A DNA stretch of 64,000 nucleotides, taken from Longimicrobium sp. (GTDB lineage Bacteria > Gemmatimonadota > Gemmatimonadetes > Longimicrobiales > Longimicrobiaceae). The DNA is taken from the NCBI GenBank assembly GCA_036389135.1, contig DASVQP010000111.1:1-64000 (forward strand), written 5' to 3'. Positions within the stretch are counted from its first letter, which is position 1. Each line of letters begins with the position of its first letter. The position numbers and the translations under genes are program-made. This document shows positions 46,185-53,999 of this stretch, piece after piece. Below the pieces are notes generated by a model, which was given only the letters and a program-made list of their open reading frames with translations, had not been told where the DNA came from and made no database searches.

Positions 46185-47894
46185 ATGGGGATCTCGCTCA
46201 ATCCGAAGCACCTGAAGCTCTACGCCGAGCTGGCGAAGCTGTTCATCAAGTACGGCCGCAGCGACATCGTGAACACGGCCGGGCTAGACGCCGTGGTGGA
46301 AGAGCCCACCGCCGCCGAGACCGCCGCCGCGGCGCCGGAAGCGGAGGCTCTCGCGGGCGACCTGGAGCGGCTGGGACCCACCTTCGTCAAGCTGGGCCAG
46401 CTCCTCTCCACGCGTCCGGACCTGGTGCCCGAGGCGTACATCGACGCGCTCTCCCGCCTGCAGGACAGGCTGGAGGCGTTTCCGTACGAGGAGGTGGAGC
46501 GCATCGTCCAGGAAGAGTTGGGGCAGACGATCGGCGAGGCGTACGCGGAGTTCAACCCGAAGGCGATGGCGGCGGCGTCGCTGGGCCAGGTGCACCAGGC
46601 GACGCTGCACGACGGGCGGCGGGTGGTGGTCAAGGTGCAGCGCCCCGGCGTGCGCGAGCGCATCACCGACGACCTGGACGCGCTGGAGGAGGTCGCCGCG
46701 ATGGCGGAGCGGCGCACCGAGGTGGGCCAGCGCTACGGCGTGCTGGGGCTGATCCAGGAGTTCAGGCGCAACATCCTGGACGAGCTGAACTACAAGAGCG
46801 AAGCGGCCAACCTCGCCACGCTGGGCCGCAACCTGGCGCAGTTCGACCGGATCGCGATCCCTTCGGCCATCGACGAGCTGACCCGCACGCGCGTGCTCAC
46901 CATGGAGTACGTGCGCGGGCGCAAAATCACGGAGCTGAGCCCGCTCCGGCATATGGAGATCGACGGCGTCGCCCTGGCCGAGGAGCTCTTCCAGGCGTAT
47001 CTCAAGCAGATCCTGGTGGACGGCTTCTTCCACGCGGACCCGCATCCCGGCAACGTCTTCGTGACGACGGACGGGCGCGTCGCGCTGCTGGACCTGGGGA
47101 TGGTGGGGCGCATTCCGCCCTCCCTGCAGGACCACCTGCTGCGCCTGATGCTGGCCGTGGCGGACGGCAACGGCGAGGAGGCGGCGCGCATCTCCATCGC
47201 CATGGGGACGCCGCTGGAGGGGCTGTGGGAGGAGGAGAAGTTCGTGCGCGAGGTAACCGAGCTGGTGAGCCGCTTCTACGGCGCCACCGCGCGGGACATC
47301 GAGCTGGGGCGCGTCGTGATCGAGCTGACCAAGATCGCCGCCACCTCCGGCATCATCCTTCCCAGCCAGATCAGCACACTGGGGCGGGCATTCCTGGCGC
47401 TGGACCAGGCGGGGCGCACGCTGGACCCGGAGTTCGACCCGAACGCGGCCATCCGGCGCCACTCGTCGGAGGTGATGCAGCAACGGATGCTTCGCAACGC
47501 ATCGCCCGCCGCGATGTTCGCCAACCTGCTGGAGCTGAACGAGTTCGTCCAGCGCCTCCCCGGCCGGCTGAACCGCGTGCTGGACTCGGTGGCGGAGAAC
47601 GAGCTGGAGGTGGGGATCAGGGTCAAGGAAGAGGTGTGGATGATGGAGGGGCTCCAGAAGATCTCCAACCGCATCACGGTCGGCCTGGTGCTCGCGGCGC
47701 TGATCATCGGCGCGGCGATGATGATGCGCGTGGACACGCCGTTCCGCATCATGGGCTACCCGGGCCTCGCGATCCTGCTCTTCCTGGCCGCGGCGGTGAT
47801 GGGGCTGTTCCTGGTCGTCACCATCCTGATGACGGACGTGCGCGGGGAGTCGGGGAGGAGGCGGGGGAAGGGGAAGGGGAAGACGGGGGGGTGA
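46185..47894 (+). CDS. AarF/UbiB family atypical kinase
   Basis: A 569-residue ABC1/UbiB-type protein kinase-like enzyme. Seen: the KxGQ motif in FVKLGQLLSTRPDLVPE near 65, the nucleotide-binding Lys in VVVKVQRPGV near 148, catalytic HADPHPGNVF near 285 and LLDLGMVG near 305. Two C-terminal hydrophobic helices (VGLVLAALIIGAAMMM and GLAILLFLAAAVMGLFLVVT) anchor it in the membrane. The family has ATPase activity and is linked to ubiquinone or isoprenoid-lipid metabolism; the partner here is not shown. Monocistronic. Confidence 0.92.
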   Translation: MGISLNPKHLKLYAELAKLFIKYGRSDIVNTAGLDAVVEEPTAAETAAAAPEAEALAGDLERLGPTFVKLGQLLSTRPDLVPEAYIDALSRLQDRLEAFPYEEVERIVQEELGQTIGEAYAEFNPKAMAAASLGQVHQATLHDGRRVVVKVQRPGVRERITDDLDALEEVAAMAERRTEVGQRYGVLGLIQEFRRNILDELNYKSEAANLATLGRNLAQFDRIAIPSAIDELTRTRVLTMEYVRGRKITELSPLRHMEIDGVALAEELFQAYLKQILVDGFFHADPHPGNVFVTTDGRVALLDLGMVGRIPPSLQDHLLRLMLAVADGNGEEAARISIAMGTPLEGLWEEEKFVREVTELVSRFYGATARDIELGRVVIELTKIAATSGIILPSQISTLGRAFLALDQAGRTLDPEFDPNAAIRRHSSEVMQQRMLRNASPAAMFANLLELNEFVQRLPGRLNRVLDSVAENELEVGIRVKEEVWMMEGLQKISNRITVGLVLAALIIGAAMMMRVDTPFRIMGYPGLAILLFLAAAVMGLFLVVTILMTDVRGESGRRRGKGKGKTGG

Positions 47895-47905
47895 GGGAGG
47901 GGGTG

Positions 47906-48036
47906 ATGCCCCGGGGCTGGTCGCCGGGGATGAAACGAATCCCCCCGCTGGAACCACGGGAAGACCGCTGAAGCGGTCTCGGGAAACGCAGCCAGTCCGC
48001 GCGGGCGGGGTTTGTGCGGTTGTTGTCGGGAGATCA
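47906..48036 (+). repeat. Multi-hairpin dispersed repeat, family B
   Basis: Two degraded palindromes, then CTGGAACCACGGGAAGACCG, CGCTGAAGCG, AGTCCGCGCGGGCGGGGTTT and GTTGTTGTCGGGAGATCATT. Same module order as at 9707 with mismatches in the stems. Confidence 0.75.
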
Positions 48037-48066
48037 TTCGGCACCCCCCCACCCCCGGAGGCGCAC

Positions 48067-48387
48067 ATGGAAGCAGAGATCCTCGTTCGTGAGTTCACGA
48101 GCCGCGCCGTCCCACACCACGGCGGCCACCTGCTGCTCACGGCAACGGACGCGATCCTGTTGATCAACAGGGCCGCCGAGGCTGGCGTTCCCGTCGTGCG
48201 CGTCGATGGGCTGCGGCCGGGCGCCGAAGGGACCGCGCCGGCGCCTGACGAGACGGCGGACTTCTCGGTGGCCGCAAGTGAGGGGCACGGGTGCTGGACC
48301 GAGGCGGAGGATTTCGTGCGCGCCCGCATGGAGCCAGGGCTCGCGTTCGAGCTGAGCCTCGGGACCGATCCCCTCAACGCCGCCTGA
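48067..48387 (+). CDS. Hypothetical protein, 106 aa
   Basis: A 106-residue cytoplasmic protein with a GGAGG ribosome site seven bases before the ATG. It has a beta-rich start with TSRAVPHHGGHLLLTATDAI, a short helix and a strand VVRVDGLRPG, then an acidic linker and a C-terminal helix. No family recognised. It ends in a strong bidirectional terminator. Confidence 0.6.
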   Translation: MEAEILVREFTSRAVPHHGGHLLLTATDAILLINRAAEAGVPVVRVDGLRPGAEGTAPAPDETADFSVAASEGHGCWTEAEDFVRARMEPGLAFELSLGTDPLNAA

Positions 48388-48406
48388 AATCGGGGGCGGG
48401 GATGAA

Positions 48407-48445
48407 GAAACGGGGGAGCGGCCTGGCTGGCCGCTCCCCCGTTTC
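48407..48445. terminator. Strong bidirectional terminator
   Basis: A perfect 17-bp stem, GAAACGGGGGAGCGGCC with its complement, around a five-base loop. It lies between convergent genes and ends in GTTTC on the plus side and GTTTC on the minus side. Confidence 0.8.
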
Positions 48446-48462
48446 GTACACCGCGTCCGGAT

Positions 48463-49236
48463 TTAAGGACCGGTGTTCCCGGAGGCGCCCGAGCCGTCGC
48501 TGGTGTCGATGCTCCCCGAGGCGTGGAAGCCCCCGGTGGCGCCGCCCGTGCTCCCCGACGCTCCGCCGGTGCCCCCCGAGGCATTCATCCCGCCCGTGCC
48601 GCCGGATGCGCCGCCCGAGGACGAGCCGCCCGAAGAATGCCCGGAGTAGCCGAACTCCACGTAGCCGCGCACGTCCGGCCACGAGCCGTGCTGCTGCGAC
48701 TGCTCGGTGCCCCAGTGGCTCTGCAGCTCGCCCTCGACCTCGTGGAAGGCGCGGCCCTGGTAGTCCGGGTTCTGCCCCGCCATGTGGCCGAACTGGTAGA
48801 GCGGGCGCACCTCCTCGTAGCTGCGCGCGCGCCCCTGCGTGCTCCCCTGCGCGCTGATCCCGCCCGAGTGGCCGCCGCCGGCGGTGCTCCCCGACGCGTG
48901 CATCGACCCCGACGCGCCGCCGCCGGACATGCTCCCCGTCGCGCCGCCCACGCCGCCACCGGTGCTCGCCTGCCCGCCGCCCTGCGCGCTCCCCTGCGCC
49001 TCGAAGTGGCTGCGGCAGCGGTTGTCCGCCTCGGTGTTGAAGGAGGCGTGCACCGATCCGCCGCCCTGCTGCTGCGCGTTCCCCGCCTGGGCCCACCACC
49101 CGCCCATGTTGTTGAGTATGGGACCGAACATCGACATGGCGTTGTCGGCCATCTGGCCCAGCATGCCGCCCAGCCCTTCGCCGATCTTCTGCATGTTGCC
49201 CTGGTTCCCGGCACCTCCGCTTCCGCTCTGCTGCAT
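48463..49236 (-). CDS. Gly/Ser-rich protein with conserved charged domain
   Basis: A 257-residue protein. The ATG at 49236 is fixed by GAGGAGGGG seven bases upstream. Residues 1-60 hold a helix-like MQKIGEGLGGMLGQMADNAM. Low-complexity Gly/Ser/Ala stretches with repeats like ASGSTAGG and GGASGSTGGA make up most of the rest. Between them (about residues 133-195) sits a domain with YEEVRPLYQFGHMAGQNPDY, then GRAFHEVEGELQSHW and WPDVRGYVEFGY, a pattern seen in stress-related proteins of many bacteria (Y-G-x-x-A-x-D-x-RY-x-GR-x-W). Function unknown; the low-complexity part suggests a disordered, surface or storage role. Confidence 0.7.
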   Translation of the reverse strand: MQQSGSGGAGNQGNMQKIGEGLGGMLGQMADNAMSMFGPILNNMGGWWAQAGNAQQQGGGSVHASFNTEADNRCRSHFEAQGSAQGGGQASTGGGVGGATGSMSGGGASGSMHASGSTAGGGHSGGISAQGSTQGRARSYEEVRPLYQFGHMAGQNPDYQGRAFHEVEGELQSHWGTEQSQQHGSWPDVRGYVEFGYSGHSSGGSSSGGASGGTGGMNASGGTGGASGSTGGATGGFHASGSIDTSDGSGASGNTGP

Positions 49237-49318
49237 CGGGCCCCTCCTCGTCATCATAAGTCGTTTGGATCGTGCGACTTCCACCCACCCAGAGCGCCGG
49301 GGAGGGGCAAGAAGCAGG

Positions 49319-49357
49319 CCGCATGCAATAACTTATTACAAAGATTATGCAATGCGG
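49319..49357. promoter_or_regulatory. AT-rich imperfect palindrome in divergent gap
   Basis: CCGCATGCAATAA faces TTATGCAATGCGG across an AT-rich centre (CTTATTACAAAGA). It sits in the 228-base gap between the divergent Gly-rich and alcohol dehydrogenase genes and is the only AT-rich spot there, so it is a candidate operator or paired promoter. Confidence 0.4.
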
Positions 49358-49464
49358 AACTGGTGCGCTCCGCCCCTGGAAACCGTCCGGCACGCCTGAT
49401 GCGAACGGCTCCGCCCCCGTCACCCGCGCGGGTGGCCCGCGACCTCACACAAAGGAGCTCACGC

Positions 49465-50613
49465 ATGCGCGCGATGGTTTACCGTGGCCCGTACCGGATC
49501 CGGGTGGAGGAGAAGGACATCCCGCCCATCGAGCACCCCAACGACGCCATCGTGCGCGTCACCATGGGGGCGATCTGCGGATCGGACCTTCACCTGTACC
49601 ACGGCCTGGTGCCCGACACCCGCGTGGGGACGACGTTCGGGCACGAGTTCATCGGCGTGGTGGAGCAGGTGGGCTCGTCGGTGCAGAACCTTAAGCCGGG
49701 CGACCGGGTGATGGTGCCCTTCAACATCTTCTGCGGCTCCTGCTTCTTCTGCGCGCGCGGGCTGCAGGGCAACTGCCACAACGCCAACGCCAACGCCACC
49801 GCGGCGGGCGCCATCTACGGCTACTCGCACACCACCGGCGGCTACGACGGCGGCCAGGCGGAGTTCGTGCGCGTCCCCTTCGCCGACGTGGGGCCCAGCC
49901 TGATCCCCGAGTGGATGAGCGACGAGGACGCCGTCATGCTCACCGACGCCTGCCCCACGGGGTACTTCGGCGCGCAGCTCGGCGAGATCAGGGAGGGCGA
50001 CGTGGTGGCCGTCTTCGGCGCGGGGCCGGTGGGGCTCTACGCGGCCAAGAGCGCGTGGCTGATGGGCGCGGGGCGCGTCATCGTGATCGACCACATCGAG
50101 TACCGTCTGGAGAAGGCGCGCAGCTTCGCCCACGCGGAGACGATCAACTTCACCGAGCACGACGACCTGATCGTGTACATGAAGAAGATCACCGACGGCC
50201 TGGGCGCCGACGTGTGCATCGACGCGGTGGGCGCCGAGGCGGACGGCGCCGTCTTCCAGCACGTGAGCGCCACCAAGTTCAAGCTGCAGGGCGGCTCGCC
50301 GGTTGCGCTCAACTGGGCGATCGACTCGGTGCGCAAGGGTGGCACCATCTCCATCGTGGGCGTGTACGGCCCGCTCTTCAGCGCCATCAAGTTCGGCGAC
50401 GCCTTCAACAAGGGGCTCACGCTGCGCATGAACCAGTGCCCGGTGAAGCGCCAGTGGCCGCGGCTCTTCGAGCACGTGAAGAACGGCTACCTGAAGCCCA
50501 GCGAGCTGGTGACGCACCGCATCCCGCTGGAGCACATCGCGGAGGGGTACCACATCTTCTCCTCGAAGCTGGACGAATGCATCAAGCCCGTCGTCATCCC
50601 CAACGCGCACTGA
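49465..50613 (+). CDS. Zinc-dependent alcohol dehydrogenase
   Basis: A 382-residue medium-chain zinc dehydrogenase with an AAAGGAG ribosome site. The catalytic zinc ligands sit in ICGSDLHLYH and GHEFIG, the structural zinc in a cluster of four cysteines (CGSCFFCARGLQGNC, residues about 91-105), and the NAD-binding fold in VFGAGPVGLYAAKSA near 185. The overall layout resembles the glutathione-independent formaldehyde dehydrogenase type. The substrate may be an alcohol or aldehyde; not decided by sequence. The next gene starts 16 bases later and likely shares the transcript. Confidence 0.9.
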   Translation: MRAMVYRGPYRIRVEEKDIPPIEHPNDAIVRVTMGAICGSDLHLYHGLVPDTRVGTTFGHEFIGVVEQVGSSVQNLKPGDRVMVPFNIFCGSCFFCARGLQGNCHNANANATAAGAIYGYSHTTGGYDGGQAEFVRVPFADVGPSLIPEWMSDEDAVMLTDACPTGYFGAQLGEIREGDVVAVFGAGPVGLYAAKSAWLMGAGRVIVIDHIEYRLEKARSFAHAETINFTEHDDLIVYMKKITDGLGADVCIDAVGAEADGAVFQHVSATKFKLQGGSPVALNWAIDSVRKGGTISIVGVYGPLFSAIKFGDAFNKGLTLRMNQCPVKRQWPRLFEHVKNGYLKPSELVTHRIPLEHIAEGYHIFSSKLDECIKPVVIPNAH

Positions 50614-50629
50614 TGAGGGAGAGCGAACC

Positions 50630-51205
50630 ATGCCTTACACCCACGAAAAGCCCCCCCTCGCCATCCCGGTGGAGGAGCTGCGCCAGCGGATCCCCGGCTG
50701 GGGCGTGGACCTGGACCCGGCGGACCGCCCCTCGCACCCGCAGGAGCGCTTCGACCCCACGCTGAACGGGGCGCACTGGCACTTCCCGGAGCGGCAGGTG
50801 GAGAAATGGCCGCGCGAGAGGTCGATCGAGCACAAGTTCCTGACCCCGGTCTTCGGCACCTCGTGCCCGCCCAAGGGCCTTTCCGGGGTGATGCGGAAGT
50901 GGGCGTACGCGTCGTACAGCGAGGCCACGGCCGCGCACTGGCTCATCCTGATGGCCGCCGACCGGGTGGACGCGCTGGAGAGCAACCTGGGCTCGCTCCT
51001 CACCGGCCATCCGGACAACCCGATCACCGAGTCGGGCGTGCTGGGCGAGCTCAAGGCCCACCCCATCCGCTCCCGCATCGGCCAGGGCCGCGCCGACCTG
51101 AAGCACACGTGGATGGACCCCATCATCGTGGCCGCCCCCTGGCTGATCGCCGGCGGCCTCGCCTACGCCGGCGTCCGCGCCCTCACCGGCAGCCGCGACC
51201 GCTGA
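50630..51205 (+). CDS. Hypothetical protein linked to the dehydrogenase
   Basis: A 191-residue protein 16 bases after the alcohol dehydrogenase gene and closed by a strong terminator, so the pair is an operon. Residues 1-130 are polar with PVEELRQRIPGWGVDLDPAD and WAYASYSEATAAHWLILMAA; a single hydrophobic helix, IIVAAPWLIAGGLAYAGVRAL, lies near the C-terminus. No family recognised. A membrane-attached partner of the dehydrogenase is possible, but nothing in the sequence shows it. Confidence 0.65.
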   Translation: MPYTHEKPPLAIPVEELRQRIPGWGVDLDPADRPSHPQERFDPTLNGAHWHFPERQVEKWPRERSIEHKFLTPVFGTSCPPKGLSGVMRKWAYASYSEATAAHWLILMAADRVDALESNLGSLLTGHPDNPITESGVLGELKAHPIRSRIGQGRADLKHTWMDPIIVAAPWLIAGGLAYAGVRALTGSRDR

Positions 51206-51223
51206 CCTCTGCGCCTGATGAGA

Positions 51224-51266
51224 CGAAGGCCCTGCACCTATAGTTAGGTGCGGGGCCTTCGCTTTT
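51224..51266 (+). terminator. Strong intrinsic terminator
   Basis: CGAAGGCCCTGCACCTA pairs with TAGGTGCGGGGCCTTCG (one G-T pair) around a TAGT loop, and CTTTT follows. It ends the dehydrogenase operon 19 bases after the stop. Confidence 0.9.
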
Positions 51267-51419
51267 CACAGCCGCCTTGAGAGCGTTTTGTGTCCCGCGC
51301 CAAACAGGTCGGTAGCACGCGTGGCCGCTTTCACCTGCAAAATCCAGAGGCGAGCGTAGGGACGTTATCTTCTGAAAACGCGTGAGGTTAGCCAACAAAA
51401 GCGCTGCTACTTGTGGCAA

Positions 51420-51812
51420 ATGCCAGTACGTATATATTCCCCGGCGAAGCGGCCGCCGAAGCCGATCCGCTGGGTGGGGTCATCGCTGGGGGATCTGAGT
51501 GCCCTGCCGACGCTTGTGAAGCGCGCAATTGGATTCGCGCTCCGCATGGCACAGGACGGCGGGAAGCACCCGGACGCGAAACCGCTCCATGGCTTTCACG
51601 CAGCAGGCGTGCTGGAGGTGGTGGAGGACCATGCGGGCGACACCTAGCGGGCCGTCTACACGGTGAGGTTGGGGAGCGCAGTGTACGTCCTGCACGTGTT
51701 CCAGAAGAAGAGCAAGCATGGCATCGGCACCCCGAAGCACGAGATGGATCTGGTCCGTGCCCGGCTTGAGGCCGCCCGGCGGATGCACGAGGCAGGTAGG
51801 CGCAGAACCTGA
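51420..51812 (+). pseudogene. HigB/Gp49-like toxin, interrupted by an amber stop
   Basis: The frame 51420-51812 encodes a complete Gp49/HigB-like RelE-fold toxin except that codon 51645-51647 is TAG. The first part contains KPIRWVGSSLGDLSALP and HAAGVLEVVEDHAGDT; after the stop the same frame goes on RAVYTVRLGSAVYVLHVFQK then KSKHGIGTPKHEMDLV. Family members read GDTYRAVYTV here, so a Tyr codon (TAC or TAT) has become TAG by a single base. A toxic RNase should not be made. The cognate HigA-like antitoxin follows 18 bases later and is intact. Confidence 0.8.
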
Positions 51813-51832
51813 ATCGCAGGCGCGAGGGAATG

Positions 51833-52162
51833 ATGAACGACGACATCCGCATCACCGAGGGCAGCGCGAACGTCTTCGCGGATCTAGGGCTGGCTGACGC
51901 CGACGAACTGCTGGCGAAGGCTGACCTGGCGATTGCGATCATCCATCGTGTCGAGGAGCGCGGACTGACGCAAGCGGAAGCCGCACGTCTGCTCCGCACC
52001 ACTCAGCCGCGCATCTCGGACCTGCGCCGCGGCAGGCTGGACCGTTTCTCCATCGACACCCTCCTCCGCCTCCTGACGCGCCTGGATTTGGACGTCGAGC
52101 TACGCTTCACTCCCAAGCAGGACGAGACGGCGCGCGTTCGGGTGGTGGACCCCGCCGCGTGA
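51833..52162 (+). CDS. HigA-like XRE-family antitoxin
   Basis: A 109-residue helix-turn-helix protein (start 51830 or 51833). The HTH is AIIHRVEERGLTQAEAARLL then RTTQPRISDLRRGRLDRFS, followed by IDTLLRLLTRLDLDVELRFT. This is the HTH_37-type antitoxin that accompanies Gp49/HigB toxins and represses its operon. The order toxin-antitoxin and the 20-base gap match known systems. Since the toxin is interrupted, the antitoxin may remain as a lone repressor. It converges with the D-aminoacylase gene, 21 bases apart. Confidence 0.82.
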   Translation: MNDDIRITEGSANVFADLGLADADELLAKADLAIAIIHRVEERGLTQAEAARLLRTTQPRISDLRRGRLDRFSIDTLLRLLTRLDLDVELRFTPKQDETARVRVVDPAA

Positions 52163-52183
52163 GACTCGCCGTTGCCGTAGCGA

Positions 52184-53854
52184 TCAGCGCCGGACCGGGC
52201 GAGCGCTGCGGCCGGGCCGGGCGCCGGTGTGCTCGCCGTGGCGGATGACGGGGGCGCCGTTCACCCACACGTGCGGGATGCCGACCGGGTACTGGTGCGG
52301 GCGCTCGAATGTGGCGCGGTCGGCGACGGTGTCCGGGTCGAAGGCGACCAGGTCCGCGCGCATGCCCGGGGCGACGGTGCCGCGGTCGTGCAGCCCCACG
52401 CGCCGCGCCGGAAGCACCGTCATGCGGTGGATGGCGGCCTCCAGCGGGAGCACCTTTCGCTCGCGCACGTAGCGGCCGAGCACGCGCGGAAAGGTGCCGT
52501 AGGTGCGCGGGTGAGGCACGCCGGTGGAGAGCGGCCCGTACGGCGCCCACGCCCCGCCATCCGAGCACACCGCCGCAAGCGGGTGCGCGAGGATGCGCTC
52601 CACGTCCTCCTCACGCATTCCAAAGCCCACCATCCCTGCACGGTTGCGGTCCTCCGTCACGAGCTGCAGCAGGAGCGCGAACGGCTCGATGCGCCGCTCG
52701 GCGGCCAGCTCGCCCAGCTTGCGCCCGCGCGCCCAGGCGAGCGCATCGGAGCCGGTGGAGGTCACCTGCACCGCATCCCAGCTCCCGAGCTGTTCGATCT
52801 TGGCGCGCACCGCCACCTCCAGCGGCGCGCGCTGCACCGGATCGCGGAGGCGGGCCAGGAACGCGTCCGTCCCGCCGTTGCGCGCGGACACGGGGAAGAG
52901 GTTCGCCAGCCCCGTGCTGTAGGCGACGTACGGGTACACGTTGAAGGCCACGTCCACCCCCGCCGCGCGCGCCTGCTCGATCGCCTGCAGGACGGCCGCC
53001 GCCTTCCACCCGTTGCGCTTCCCCTGCGCCTTGAGGTGCGAGATCTCCACCGGCACGCCGGCGAGCCGCCCCACCTGGATCGCCTCCTCGACGGCGGCGA
53101 AGAGCCGGTCGTCCTCGTTGCGCATGTGCGATGCGTACGGCAGGCCGGTGCCCACCACCGCGGTGGAGAGCTCGGCCAGCTCCGCGGTGCTCCCGAAAGC
53201 GCCGGGCGTGTACTCCAGCCCGCTGGAGAACCCGCACGCGCCGGCCGCCACGGCGCTCCGCACCTCCTCCTTCATCCGCTGCAGCTCGGCGTCGGTGGCG
53301 GGGCGATCCTGCTGGCCCACGACGCGGGCGCGGATCGTCCCGTGGCCGATCATGCTCGCCACGTGCACCGCCGCGCCCTCGGTGTCCATCCAGCGAAAGA
53401 AGCCGGCGATGTCGCGGAAAGGGAGATCGATGCTAAGGCGCTCCCTGTAATCCGCGCGCATCTCCTGGTACTCGGCGTCGCTCCAGGGGCCGATGGAGCC
53501 GCCGTCCTGGCCCGTCACCTCGGTGGTCACGCCCTGCCGCACCTTGCTCTCGGCGCGCGGGTTGACCAGCAGGTTGAGGTCGGTGTGCGAGTGGATGTCC
53601 ACGAACCCCGGCGCCAGCGCCAGCCCGCGCAGATCCGTTTCGGGCACGCGCCCCACCTGCAGCCGCGCCCCCACGCCGATGATGCGGTCGCCCGCGAGCG
53701 CCACGTCCGCCTCCCGCGGCGCCGCGCCCGTTCCGTCATACAGCACGGCGCCCCGCAGCACGCGCGTGGCCTGGAACCGGGGCGCCGCCCACACGCCCCC
53801 GTCGCGGAAGACCAGCAGGGACGCGCTCGTCTGGAGGAAAGTGCGGCGCTTCAT
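52184..53854 (-). CDS. D-aminoacylase-like amidohydrolase
   Basis: A 556-residue amidohydrolase of the D-aminoacylase/N-acyl-D-amino-acid deacylase family. Start MKRRTFLQTSASLLVF looks like a Tat signal, so it is probably exported. Metal-site motifs: DIHSHTDLNLLVNP, SHMRNEDDRLFAAVEEAI, VEISHLKAQGKRNGWK and AVCSDGGAWAPYGP. A typical C-terminal region LPARRVGLHDRGTVAPGMRA closes the composite beta domain. Such enzymes release D-amino acids from N-acyl-D-amino acids or peptides. A family C repeat lies between it and the M20 gene upstream on the same strand. Confidence 0.88.
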   Translation of the reverse strand: MKRRTFLQTSASLLVFRDGGVWAAPRFQATRVLRGAVLYDGTGAAPREADVALAGDRIIGVGARLQVGRVPETDLRGLALAPGFVDIHSHTDLNLLVNPRAESKVRQGVTTEVTGQDGGSIGPWSDAEYQEMRADYRERLSIDLPFRDIAGFFRWMDTEGAAVHVASMIGHGTIRARVVGQQDRPATDAELQRMKEEVRSAVAAGACGFSSGLEYTPGAFGSTAELAELSTAVVGTGLPYASHMRNEDDRLFAAVEEAIQVGRLAGVPVEISHLKAQGKRNGWKAAAVLQAIEQARAAGVDVAFNVYPYVAYSTGLANLFPVSARNGGTDAFLARLRDPVQRAPLEVAVRAKIEQLGSWDAVQVTSTGSDALAWARGRKLGELAAERRIEPFALLLQLVTEDRNRAGMVGFGMREEDVERILAHPLAAVCSDGGAWAPYGPLSTGVPHPRTYGTFPRVLGRYVRERKVLPLEAAIHRMTVLPARRVGLHDRGTVAPGMRADLVAFDPDTVADRATFERPHQYPVGIPHVWVNGAPVIRHGEHTGARPGRSARPVRR

Positions 53855-53882
53855 CAGTCCTTTGGAACGATCCACGTCATCG

Positions 53883-53998
53883 ACGTAGGGGCAGCCCCAC
53901 GTGGCTGCCCGTGCCATCCGCAGGGACGAACCACGGGGAGCGCGCAGGACTTCGTCGCGGGGCAGGGCACGGGCATCCACACGGGGGTGCCCCTACCG
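53883..53998. repeat. Paired hairpin repeat, family C
   Basis: TAGGGGCAGCCCCACGTGGC and GGGCATCCACACGGGGGTGC about 75 bases apart. It fills nearly the whole 145-base gap between the two amidohydrolase genes. Confidence 0.75.
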
Positions 53999-53999
53999 T

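Noticed and set aside
48523-49464. N-terminal extension of the zinc alcohol dehydrogenase through the Gly-rich gene
   Set aside because: It is an antisense shadow; the AAAGGAG site and the family N-terminus fix the start at 49465.
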